The notes under the pieces: generated by a model
Told to the model about the DNA's origin: nothing
The model's database searches: none
Seen by the model: only the letters and a program-made list of their open reading frames with translations
Source of the DNA: Magnolia sinica
Taxonomy: Eukaryota; Streptophyta; Magnoliopsida; Magnoliales; Magnoliaceae
Length of the DNA stretch: 64,000 nt
Direction: 5' to 3'
Assembly: GCF_029962835.1 (NCBI RefSeq)
Contig: NC_080588.1
Coordinates: 60,908,001 to 60,972,000, forward strand
Made by a program: the position numbers and the translations under genes
Shown here: positions 50,201-60,800 of the stretch, one piece after another
Numbering within the stretch: position 1 is the stretch's first letter
Layout: each line of letters begins with the position of its first letter

Positions 50201-52769
50201 TGTATACAAGGAGATGGCTCTCTGTGGCTACCAGATAGATCAAAACAAGCATGCCTGGGTACTCGTAGATGCATCCAAAGCTGGAAAGGTAACCTATTTT
50301 CATGATTATTCATGTTTGTTTGTGGGATGCAGTAGGCCCTACTCAGAATTCTTGATAGCAGCATATTTCCTAGTTTACGAAATACTTGGGCCTTGTTTGG
50401 TTGACATCTAAAAATGAGTTTATCTCATTTTAGTTAACATACATAATTACTGTCAACATTTGGTAGACATCTAAAAATTGAGTTGATCTCATTTTAGTTA
50501 ACAGTACTTATTAGAGATATGAAATGAGATCAACATTACTTACGTATTAGGGATATTGAAATCCAATACATAATTACTGTTAACATAAACTCATTATGTA
50601 TTAGAGATCAAGATCTTCAATACATAATTACTATTAAATAAAATGAGATCGGCTCGTTTTTAGCCATTACCAAACAGGGTCTTAATTTTCTAGCTGTTTT
50701 ATTCTTTAAGTGTATGGTTAGCATAAACATGCTGTTTGTTTGCACAGTATAAATAGATGAGCCTTATTGGTCTTTTTCCTTTTCACAAAGTAATTTCCCT
50801 AACAGTTTAGATATTTGAATAAGAGGCCGAGTTCCCTATTCGTTCTGAACTGGGAACTTCCCTGTTCGGAACTTAGTTTGTGGATGTGGGGCCCATGGTT
50901 GGTCTATCCAAGCCCTCGATCTGATGGGCCTGCCCCATCATAGATGGACCATTCCCAGAATATCCTCTCAATTGGTCAACTCTAACCTTCGAGTTGTTGG
51001 CATGAGAATAAATGGTTCAAAAGAAATGCATGAACAAATTACAGTCAATGGAGGGAAGACCAAAGATTCGATGGCTAGGATCTTCCAATTTGAGAGATTT
51101 GGCGGGAATGGTCCATCCATGATGGGGCTGTCAGATAAATGGCTTGGATAGACCAACCATGGGCTCCACATCCACAAACTAAGTTCCAAACAGGGAAGGT
51201 CCCTGTTCAGAATAAGTGGGGAACTCAGCCTCTTTAAATACATTTGTCATGTAGATGGAATTTACATTAATTGTTTAAATATTTAAGCACTTCCCTGTTC
51301 GGAATGAATAGGGAACTAAGGTCTTTTTTGATACATTTGGTATTTAGATGGAATTTACATTGATTGTTCAGATATTTAAGCACATGACTTACCCTAGTTC
51401 TCTTTCATTTTTGGTCCACCATTCTTATATGTGATTTAAATAATTCAAATAAGTATTCCGTTACAGGAGCATGTTTCTGTCATTACAAATGATTGCTTTA
51501 GCTTGTGAAATACAAACAACAACATTCTTCAAGTTGACTGCCCAGTGCCCACTGTCCATATCAATATTAAAAGATACCTTCTCAGCACTGATAAATGTAC
51601 CCTTTTGTGTATTCATGTCCCTGCCCAAGTTAGTATATTTGGCCTCTTGGCATTGGAGAGGCTGGGATAGAATGGAACCGAAAGTGACCCATTCCTAGAA
51701 CCTTGATATTTGAGAAGTTGCATCAGATTCCTGTTTGTCCAGAATGGAATCAGAAGTGGCCTGTTGGCATTGGAGAGGCCGGGATAGAACGGAATTAGAG
51801 CGACCCGTTCCCAGAACCTTGATCGGCGAAATGTCGCATCACATTCATGTTTGTCTAGAATGTAATCAAAAGTGGCCTGTTGGCATTCTGGTTTTGATGA
51901 GCGTGTTAAAATAATTTCTTTTAATATAGCAAACCACTATTCCTGTGGTGGCAAACCACTGAATTCTGTGACATTCTCTGCTTGCTCTCTCTTTGCAGTG
52001 GCATTTACTAGAGCATGCGTTTGACGCAATTTTGGAAGCAGGTGAAATCCCTCATCGATCACTTTTCATAGAAATGATATGCCAGAACATAGCTCAACAC
52101 AACTATGAAAGAGCGGTTACCCTCATCAACGGCATGGCTCATACCTCACTGCAAGTCAGTGAAAAGCAATGGACGGACATTTTCAACAGAAGTCGAGACC
52201 GGATCGGTGAAGACGACTTGCAGAATCTCTTAAGCTTTATTCGTGGTAGTGATACCATGACAGAAGCCATTGCCTGTAACTTGTTAACATCATTGGAGTA
52301 CCTTTGCAGATCAAGATCACTGAAAGATTACGAGACTACGAGTGGAAAGATGCTGCATCTTTTGACTGATGCAGTGGATGGGAACCATATTTCTAATGGG
52401 AATCTATCAGATGAAGATCATGACCTTGAACCAAGCCCCTTCTTAGTTTATCATACCAATGACAGCGATGATGATGATGATAGCGACGGTGATGATTTGG
52501 GTTCTGACCCAGTAACTCATGCCAGCAATGAAAGCCAAACCTCTAGCCTATCTGTTGAATCTGGCATACCAGCTGGTTATGTTGATGATAGCAACTCAGA
52601 GCCCATCCATCATGGCCAGTTGCAGAATGACATTAACAACACAACAGTCGACTTGCTAACTAGCCGCAGCAATGAATTGGATAGTTCCGAGTTACCCTCA
52701 GCATCTGAGATATTGGAAACATGGAGAGAAAAGAGGAGGAAGGACGACGTCTTTCTCCTTGAACTATGA
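32264..52769 (+). CDS. DG1: P-class PPR protein, DG1-like, probably plastid-targeted
   Basis: Nine coding exons join in phase to 878 codons: 32264-32862, 38025-38216, 47361-47442, 47549-47740, 47847-47960, 48884-48977, 49058-49215, 49854-50288, 51999-52769. All introns are GT-AG and no stop interrupts the frame. The product has a Ser/Pro/His-rich N-terminus that could be a transit peptide, a basic segment ([17 protein letters not shown]), about ten PPR repeats from residue ~264 to ~660 (such as [18 protein letters not shown] and [18 protein letters not shown]), and an acidic tail ([13 protein letters not shown]). As I recall, this matches Arabidopsis DG1 (At5g67570, about 800 residues), needed for early chloroplast gene expression; the related EMB2279/SOT5 is the main alternative. 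P-class PPR proteins bind organellar RNA. Introns 1 (5.2 kb) and 2 (9.1 kb) are swollen by transposons, yet the reading frame is intact. Confidence 0.88.
32930..33480. mobile_element. Nested MITEs in PPR intron 1
   Basis: Inner element about 33079-33327 has ends GGGCCTGTTTGGATGCCTG and CAGGCATCCAAACACCCC, the familiar GGGCCTGTTTGG hAT-like MITE type. The outer flanks repeat CTGTAAATGATT and AATCATTTACAG in inverted orientation, indicating a host element interrupted by the inner one. Confidence 0.6.
33620..35371 (+). mobile_element. Possible gypsy LTR or fragment in PPR intron 1
   Basis: Ends GGGGTGTCTACA at 35371. It contains GAGTCACCACTAGCC and GAAGGTGTTAGGCACCCA, which resemble conserved LTR segments of Tat/Ogre-type gypsy elements. 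A TATA-like CTATTTATAGC lies near 34738. The left edge and a target duplication were not found, so boundaries are uncertain. Confidence 0.4.
35372..36039. other. PPR intron 1 sequence, unassigned
   Basis: No gene, element end or RNA recognised here. Confidence 0.35.
36048..36674. mobile_element. hAT-type non-autonomous element with 8-bp target duplication
   Basis: Terminal inverted repeats TAGGGGTGTACA and TGTACACCCTTA are flanked by a perfect 8-bp direct repeat TGGCTCAC at 36040-36047 and 36675-36682. Eight-base duplications are characteristic of hAT transposons. The interior is rich in GAGTCGAGC and GCTCGACTC-type words. No transposase is present. Confidence 0.88.
36755..36945. repeat. GGATCCGA/TCGGATC-rich element
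   Basis: Starts CGCTGGGCATGTCTGACC, like the element at 12046. Dense in overlapping GATCCGA words on both strands. The right end is unclear. Confidence 0.5.
37481..37620. mobile_element. Truncated MITE in PPR intron 1
   Basis: Contains CGGATTGGCTAGTG, the extension TGCGAAGATGTGCACTGACG and the start of the usual core (TTACATGGGCCC), then stops. Same subfamily as 12516-13030. Confidence 0.55.
37779..37864. repeat. 43-bp tandem repeat, two units
   Basis: TTGAAAGATCATATTGACAT followed by TTTATTAATTATATTT occurs twice in a row, about 160 bp before PPR exon 2. Confidence 0.7.
38370..38740. mobile_element. Probable nested MITEs in PPR intron 2
   Basis: Outer flanks AAATGGAATCGATTTCCATT and TTGGAATCCATGGTTTTCC are imperfect inverted matches. 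The inner part repeats GATACGG, GGTACATACGTG and GGTACGTATCGG words. Boundaries are uncertain. Confidence 0.35.
39391..39637 (+). repeat. Element C 5' LTR
   Basis: 247 bp, with TATA-like CTCAATATAAATAAG followed by AGCCCTAGTTAGGG near the expected transcription start. Confidence 0.88.
39876..42486 (-). mobile_element. Solo LTR inside element C
   Basis: 2,611 bp from TGTCATGCCCCG to GGGACATTACA, with a perfect 5-bp target duplication GTTTT at 39871-39875 and 42487-42491. A minus-strand TATA box (CTCTATAAAAGGGGG, near 42256-42270) is followed by a GA-rich leader. No internal LTR pair or coding domain is visible. The ends resemble those of the solo LTR at 22056-25243, so a related gypsy family is likely. 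Palindromic TCGATCGATCGA-type words cluster at 41290-41480. Confidence 0.82.
43455..43650. other. Possible small palindromic insertion in element C
   Basis: GTAATAGCCATTATG and CATAATGGCTATT are inverted copies about 50 bp apart, interrupting the gag region of element C. No clear target duplication was seen. May be a MITE. Confidence 0.3.
44341..44856 (+). pseudogene. Post-integrase segment (element C)
   Basis: [16 protein letters not shown] and [14 protein letters not shown] residues match the linker between copia integrase and reverse transcriptase. It follows a short CATATGC-rich stretch that replaced the integrase core. Confidence 0.5.
46625..46875 (+). repeat. Element C 3' LTR
   Basis: 251 bp, clearly diverged from the 5' copy by substitutions and small gaps, so element C is old. 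Confidence 0.88.
46876..47360. other. End of PPR intron 2
   Basis: Intron sequence between element C and exon 3. The 3' splice site CTTTTTGTAG ends at 47360. Nothing else recognised. Confidence 0.5.
47961..48883. other. PPR intron 5
   Basis: Intron without a recognised element. Two nearby 3' splice sites end at 48866 (TTACAG) and 48883 (CTTGAAAG); only the second keeps the PPR frame. Confidence 0.6.
50388..50682. mobile_element. MITE in PPR intron 8
   Basis: Ends GGGCCTTGTTTGGTTGACAT and TACCAAACAGGGTC are imperfect inverted repeats of the hAT-like GGGCCTTGTTTGG type. The interior repeats ACATAATTACTGT and GAGATCAAG words. Confidence 0.6.
50815..51240. repeat. Large inverted repeat (foldback) in PPR intron 8
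   Basis: The left arm, about 50818-50980 (GAGTTCCCTATTCG, GTTCGGAACTTAGTTTGTGG, CCATGGTTGGTCTATCC), is matched in reverse by the right arm, about 51085-51240 (GGATAGACCAACCATGGGC, CCACAAACTAAGTTCC). About 100 bp separate the arms. Probably a foldback-type MITE. Confidence 0.75.
51641..51890. repeat. ~117-bp tandem repeat in PPR intron 8
   Basis: Units starting GGCCTCTTGGCATTGGAGAG (51641) and GGCCTGTTGGCATTGGAGAG (51758), with the beginning of a third at 51874. Confidence 0.75.
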
Positions 52770-54896
52770 TTGCAAATATTCATCTCTTTAAGTTGATATC
52801 ACAACGAGCTCATTCTGCGCAGATACTGGAATCTGATTTCAGCTTGGATTGATGGGATCTGTCAATTTGCTGCCTTTGAGATGGCATAGGGGAAATACCC
52901 CCCACTTTTATTTTTGGACACTCTTTTGTGGACTTCCATAGCCATCAATCTGTATATTTCACCTTGTAATTATAAACAGAATGTGGTAGATGATGATCAT
53001 TCTCTTATAAATGTGCACTGTTCATGGATATGGTTTGAAGATCTCCTTCATTAAACTTATGCTTGGTGACCATACTGTTGTCACAGTGACAAAGCCTTGT
53101 TCTTGGGCACCTCTTGGGAGATTTTCGATGGTACATGGGGTGACCCATCATCAATTTCAACCATTCAGTCATTCAGACAATGAGTAAGCCACGTGTAAAA
53201 ATCACAACAATCATCAATGGCATGGAAAATGGAGAGCCAAGATTGAGCGAAAAAAAAACCCCTTCCAATCATCATTTTGAAACAGCTACCATATAAATCG
53301 CACTTTGGTCTGCTTATGATTTCAAAGCAGCACTTTGATTTGATGATTCTATGTTATATAAGGGTCTGTAAATAACGGATGGTTGTAACAAATTGGCCCC
53401 ATTCAAAGGGTTAGGGCCATCCGATTGGTGTGATTTTTGCACAATGGCTTGCTCTTGATGATTAGGCATTCCAGTCTCATTCAAAAGGTTCAGGACGTTA
53501 AAATCATCATAGGGTGCATTATACTTGGATGTGTTGGTCCCATGTGCAGGGCCTTATTTCTCACACATGCAAGATTAACATATCCAAGAAAAGATTTATG
53601 GTTGAAAATCTATTCACATGCACATGTGTGCACATGCTTCTATTTATCTGTTACAGAAAATACCAGTGACCTGATCAAAACTACTATCAAAATGACGCAT
53701 GAATACAAAGATTTCAAGGGTTCATTTGGGCATCCTGTCAATTCAGATTGGTTCGGCAACTTGAGCGGGACCATCAGCTTTGTGTTTTAGGCATCATGGA
53801 AAACATAAACCACATAATGCAGGACATAGTTCTCTCACCATCTCAATTGGAATCCCAATTGAGAAGATTTGAGCAGGAGCACATCCAATCTGGAAACAAA
53901 ATCAGAACTTGCAAATGCTCCCTGAGCACATAGCAAAAACACCCAAATTGAGATCTGAATGCTATTTCTATTTAATTTTCTAACATCTCAACAAGGCTAA
54001 GCACAATACAACAAAAATCAGCCTCAAGCATTATATGGACACCTTATTAAAAATCTCGGCCACCTGATAATTAATACAGTGGGCCCACAAGATAAAAATA
54101 GGTTGACTGTACAAAATCTACAGAGAGACACAAATTATTAGACTGGCAACACATCCACACTGAACATCCCTAGAGTCTGCTTCTTGGAACAGGCGAAAAC
54201 CACAACACACATCCGAACATAATTCCTGCACAAGAATGAAAAAATATAAAATAAAAGGTTATTCTTCAAACCTACAATCTTCATGACATATAAATGAAAA
54301 TAAGCATTCGCATCAAGAATTTGAAACTACAGATTGGAAATACATGACAACACGACTCATGTGTCTGAGATTAGAACTATTAATTTGATGGTCCCAACGT
54401 GTAGTTGCACTCGCTGAAGAATAAGGTTGAACCACTCATCAGGGAGGCCACTATGTATAAACAAATGTTATGGTGAGAAAAAGTCGGCCAACGCTTGACA
54501 TTAACATACACATTTGGCTAATTTGATGAGCGGGCTGGTCTGATTCTTGGACCCACCTAATCAACAGCTTCAATCTCTCACATGCGTGACATGTTCACAC
54601 CTGTGGCCGAATACATCAGGTCTGGGATATACATTCATTTCAGATTAGCAGTCTATGAATGTATGTATCGATCCACCTTTTGAATTTGAGTAGAATTCAC
54701 AGAAATGTGAAGGAACAGAGGAAAAATACAACAGCACCGATTCCATAAGCATGCAACAAATCCAGTATCAAAAGACAAATTTGCAAGCATGCTTTCATCA
54801 GTAGCCGATAATGGAAATCAAGTTGAGAACCAAAAAAGCAAGTTGAAATGCAATCAACTTACACAGTTGGAGTTGAACAGACAGAGAAAATGAACT
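52770..54896. other. Region between the PPR gene and the SVIP-like gene
   Basis: The PPR gene's 3' end and the convergent minus-strand gene's 3' end both point here. No further coding region recognised. A minus-strand 3' splice-like site (CATTCTTGTGCAG) near 54225 could belong to a 3' UTR intron of the SVIP-like gene; this is weak. Confidence 0.4.
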
Positions 54897-57800
54897 TCAC
54901 CCCATTTGCCACTGCACACAAACCGAAAAAACATCAGCCAATGCATGCATTAGTCGACATTAGGGCTGTCAACAGGCCAGGCTTGGGTTCGCTCGTGCAT
55001 GGATTTTGAACAGGAATGGTTGGGCTCATTCTGAATTTTGGGTTTTGCTCGGTACGAGCCTGCCAATTGACAGCCCTAGTCCTATTGATATTTCCCATCT
55101 GAAAACCAAATAGTATGGACAATAAATAACGTTAAACTGAGTGAAGGAAATGGACATGCACATCAGCAATACCTTGAGAACCGGTTCACCTTTGTTAGGG
55201 GTGTTAGATTGCTTGGCAGCTGCTGCTAGCTGTGCACGTGCAGCTCTTCCTGCAGCAGACTTCTCGAATTGCTCTTGCCTACAGTTCACACTCTAATATT
55301 GTTAAACAATTGTAGAATGATTGGGTACTTTGTAGTTTGTTTCTCATTGTAGATATGTGATGGCATAAGATGATATTGGTAAGACAATCCGCATAGCTCA
55401 AAGATCAGCTGTAGTGAAGACTAGAAGGTGGGTAATGCCTGGATTCAAGGACATTAACAGTGCCATGCTGTAGAAGTGGAACCCATGGTTCATGGTCCAT
55501 ATTTTTAATTTAAAGGGTCACCATGGATGGGGTATGACCCAAAATCTCCCACTGTGGAAGATCCTCACCCTTAAATCAGTGGCCTCATTGATGATTAAGA
55601 AATGATACATCAACAACCTTGAAATGGCAAAAAGGTGAGCAATTTCCCATGCATGGTGGGGTCCATCACACTGGTAGTTAGGATCATTGAACCATCGGCC
55701 CCAGTTGTATGGATTTGGGTGTAGGGGGCTTGTGCATCGGTACAATATACACATCCTGATGCATCAGGGCTCTATAATTCTTCTGTCTATACACTTCATG
55801 TGAACATCATTATTTTATTTAGAAAGTCCACGTCAGACTAATTATGCGACATATGGTAGAGAGATGCTAATATTCTACACTTGCATGACAAAATGTTACA
55901 TATGAAGTATGGAAATCCTCCTTGATTCCAAAAACACTACTGATATTCCGTTGGTACGTTTTTAATGAAGCAGCAACATATTAAGATTAATGGAAGAAAG
56001 AAGAGAAGAAAATTAAATATAGTAGCGTTCTCTGCATTTTATCAACAACTGAAACTTATTACGTCATGTTGTAGGGGCTGGGCATACCCCTTCATGAACT
56101 AAATATCGTGTGACGGAACAAGATGATGCCCCAAACTAAAGTATGGTGGTCCGAAGGACTACCTAGTCAGGGAAGAATTATACATTTTCCTCTTACATCA
56201 TCCTCTTGGATAAAGAACACTCAGAAAGCACTTGAGTTACAAAGAACGTTTCATCACATTAACATTTCGACTTCCAACCTTATTAATGAGAGAACTGAGT
56301 TTTAACTACAATTAAATCACCAAAAAAAGAAAGAAAAAGGAATTGCTTATTTAGAATAATAATTTCCAATTAGAACTGTTCGATGCAAAGCAGTTATTAA
56401 AAAAAAAAAAGCACCTAATTCCTGTTGAATCATTGTGCATCGGTTTGGAATTGGATGATGGCTTAGATCAAGAAGATTAGAGATACAATTGGACCATATT
56501 CATCATGGCTCATTAATAAGGGCTGTAACAAAAAAAAAAACAAAAAATCCGTTAAGAGAACATGCTGCATTTAGATGCCTCTACACCCTACCGAATAATG
56601 TGACCATCAATTTTTTCCCATTTTATTAACATCCTGAATTCATATTCTGATCCTCCACTTCAATCTTCATGATTCAACTTGAATTTTGAATGTCCAAAAA
56701 TAGCACATGGGCCATTTCATTTTCATCCAGAAATCGATTAATGGTGTATGTGACGCAGGGAAGAACGTGATGAGGATAACTACTCCGAATCCACGGAGCT
56801 TCTCTGGACTCCTCCCCGAGACTTCTCGAATCCACGAGGAAAAAAAGCAGAAAATAGAAATAAATTCTAATAAATTCGAAATTGATTAATTGATGACTAA
56901 AAACAAGTTCACAACCCTTTAAATAGGGGTACCAAGCAATGGGAAAGAAATTAGAATCAAACTACAACTCAAACTCCTAGAATCCGCGACTTACTATAAA
57001 TAGTAAACTTACTATTTATAGATGGTCGTGATGTCTACTAGTGCGCAAGGTTTTTGGCCAAAAATAGTAAGTGTCCTATTTGGCTTCACCAAACCGTTCT
57101 CCTAATTATTCTAAGCTCTTTTCACGTTGGGCGCAACTCCTAAAGCCCGACAGATGAAGAGTTATAATCAAACTAAAACTTACTATTTATAGTAAAAACG
57201 AAATTAAAACAGGGAAACGACCGTCGATCCAGGGGTATTTCGCAAATCCGGCTTGCGCAACCCAGCATAGCAGGGTTGGTTGGCTAAAGTAGCTCATTCT
57301 ACCCCAAAATCATATATTTTACGCCCGATAACTCATTCTGGATTGTGAGATACGCCCGATCTAAGGTCCGACGGTCCGGATCACTTCTGTTGTCGATCGG
57401 GCCTTTTCTGATCCATCTTGGCCATGTAACTGTCCGCGACCCGCTCTACATCAGTCTCCTCCACTTCAAAAGAACTCGTCCTCGAGTTCTCGCCATGCTC
57501 TGGTTCATGATACTCGGTCAGGTCCGCGACATTGAAAGTCTGTGAGATTGCCATGTCATCTGGAAGATTAACAATATAAGCGTTGTCATTGATCTTTTGG
57601 ATGATTGGGACGGGTCCAATCTTTTTATTTTTCAACTTGTTGTACGTCTCGGTCGGAAATCTCTCTTTGCGCAGATGGACCATAACGCGGTCGCCCAACT
57701 CGAACATTTTTTGTCGCCGATGCTTGTCCGCTTGTTCCTTGTACTTCTCGTTCGAGGCATGTAGCTTGGTCTGCACTTCTGCATGGATGCTCATGATCTT

Positions 57801-60800
57801 GTCTGCCATATGTTCTGCTGCAATGCTCATACCTGGGTGCTTCGGTAGCGGGACCAAGTCAAGTGTGTGGCGAGACACTCGTCCATAGATAATCTGGAAT
57901 GGTGATCTCCCTGTCGAGCGGTTCACCATGTTGTTGAATGCAAACTCTGCTTGGGACAAGGATAAATCCCACTGCTTCGGTTTTTCTCCTGAAATACAGC
58001 GAAAGAGGTTTCCCAATGTACGATTCACAACTTCGGTCTGCTCATCAGTCTGTGGGTGGTAAGCACTGCTGAATTGAAGTCGTGTATCAAATCGATTCCA
58101 TAAAGTCTGCCAAAAGTGGTTAATGAACTTCGTGTCACGATCGGAAGTAATGGTCTTGGGGACCCCGTGTAACCGAACGACCTCCCTGAAAAATAAATTC
58201 GCCACGTGTGTTGCATCGAGGGTCTTCTTGCATGGGATAAAGTGTGCCATCTTTGAGAAACGATCTACCACCACGAACACCGAATTCATGCCGCGTTGTG
58301 TTCGTGGGAGACCAAGCATGAAGTCCATTGATAAATCCTCCCAAGGATCATCAGGCACAGGTAACGGGGTGTAGAGGCCCGTATTCTGAGATTGCCCCTT
58401 GGAGGTCTGACAAACATAAAAACGTTGTACGACTTTTCCCACATCGCGTACTAACTACGGCCAGTAATACCGTTCTTCCACAAGAGCTCGCGTCTTGTCT
58501 CGCCCCAGGTGTCCACCAAGGCCACCTCCATGTAGCTCCTGAATAATCTGCTCCCTCAGAGAACTTTGGGGGATGCACAATCGATTCCCTTTGAAGAGAA
58601 AATCGTCCTGTATATGAAGGTCACTGGGGTGACCTTCTTGACACTTCATCCAAGAATCTTTGAAGTCCTCATCCTTGGCATACAGCTCCTTGAGACAGTC
58701 GAAACCGACTACCTCGTTACTCATTGTAATTAGTAGTGATGCACGACGGCTAAGTGCATCAGCCACCTTGTTTTGCTGCCCTGACTTGTGCTTCAGAACG
58801 AACGTGAATTCCTGTAAAAACGCAACCCATCTAGTATGCACACGATTCACGTTAGTCTGACTATTAATAAACTTTAATGCTTGATGGTCAGTGTACAAAA
58901 CAAACTCTCTTTGAATCAGATAATGCTGCCAATGTCGCAGCGCCTAAACAACTGCGTACAACTCAAGCTCATAAGTTGACCACTTCTTTCGGGCTTCGCT
59001 GAGTTTCTCGCTGTAGAAGGCTACCGGCCTGCCTTCCTGTGATAATACTCCTCCAATTCCGATGTATGAAGCGTCACACTCAACCTCAAACAATTTGTTG
59101 AAATTAGGAAGTACCAAGATCGGTGTTGTAGACAAACGATGCTTGATCTCATGAAAGCTCTTATCAGCTTTATCGGTCCACTGGAACGGTCCTTTTTTCA
59201 TACAATCTGTTATAAGCGCGACTATGGTGCTAAAATCTCGTACAAATCGACGATAAAAAGTCGCCAATCCGTGAAAACTCCTCACCTCATGAATGTTTGT
59301 CGGGATCGGCCATTCCCTAATACCTCGCACCTTTTCATCGTCCACACGAATGCCTGTGGACGTTACAACAAATCCTAGAAACAATAGGCTGTCAGTTAAA
59401 AAACTACACTTCTTTAAGTTGAGGTACAACTTATTAATTTGTAGGACCTGTAGCACCTGCCTGAGATGTTTCCTGTGCTCCGCCTCATCCTGGCTATATA
59501 TCAATATGTCATCAAAATATACTACCACAAATCGGCCAGTGAACGGTTTTAGAACTTGATTCATCAAACGCATAAAAGTATTTGGTGCGTTCGATAGGCC
59601 GAAGGGCATGACCAGCCACTCATACAACCCTTCCTTGGTATTGAATGCCGTTTTCCACTCATCACCGGGTCGAATACGAATCTGATGGTACCCCCTCCTT
59701 AGATCTAGTTTAGAGAACACTTTGGCCCCTTCTAACATATCGAGCATGTCGTCCAACCGTGGTATTGGGAACCGATATTTGATGGTAATTTTGTTGATTG
59801 CTCGGCTGTCCAGCTTCCATCTTTTTTTGGCGTTAATAATGCTGGTACGGCACATGGGCTCATGCTCTCTCTCAAGAGACCCTTACGGATCAATTCCTCC
59901 ACTTGCCCCTGAAGTATCTCACACTCCTTCGGACTCATCCGATAATGAGGGCGATTGGGCAGGCTAGCCCCAGGGACGAGGTCTATGTGATGTTGGATGT
60001 CCCTCATGGGGGGCAATCCATCAAGTAAATCCTCAGGCCAGACTTCTTTGAATTCGTTTAGCAACAGTCTTAAACTTGGAGGGATGTTTGAGGGTTCCTC
60101 TTCCTCGCCCTTCACTACTACGGCGTATACCTCGCCAGTTTCCTTGGATTTCTTCATGAAATCCCGAATGGTCAAGAGGGAACTCCCCTCTACTTTAGAG
60201 GCTTCAGGGTGGTTCTCTGGTGCCATAGGAGCAAGGATTATTTTTCGACTATCCTTGACGAATACGTAGACATTATCTCGTCCCCGATGGGTTGCATCAC
60301 GGTCCGACTGCCAGGGTCGACTGAGTAACATATGACAAGCTTTCACATCGACCACGTCACAAAGTATTTGATCCTTATAATTTTTGCCAATTGAAAACGA
60401 GATAGTGCATTGTTCAGTTACCTTGGTCTCATTCACCTTTTTTATTCAGCCAATTGAGTATGGGGAAGGATGTTTCATCGTTGGTAACCGCAACTTGTCC
60501 ACCATTACTCTCAAGACGACGTTTTCGCTGCTACCACTGTCTATGATCACATCACAGACCTTTCCGTTGACGGTGCACCGAGTACGAAATATATTGTGTC
60601 GCTGTGGATGTAATTCTTTTCGTGGGGCATACAGTAATCGCCTCACAACTAGAAATTTGCCACGATCCTCGCCCGTTACTTCATCGCCACTTGCTATTTC
60701 TTCAGTGGTTTGTTCATGTTCATCAAAGTGATGGTCTTTTTCTACGGCCTCATCTTTAGTGCCCCCTTCGTTTATAGTCAAGTGCGCTGCGGGACGTTGA

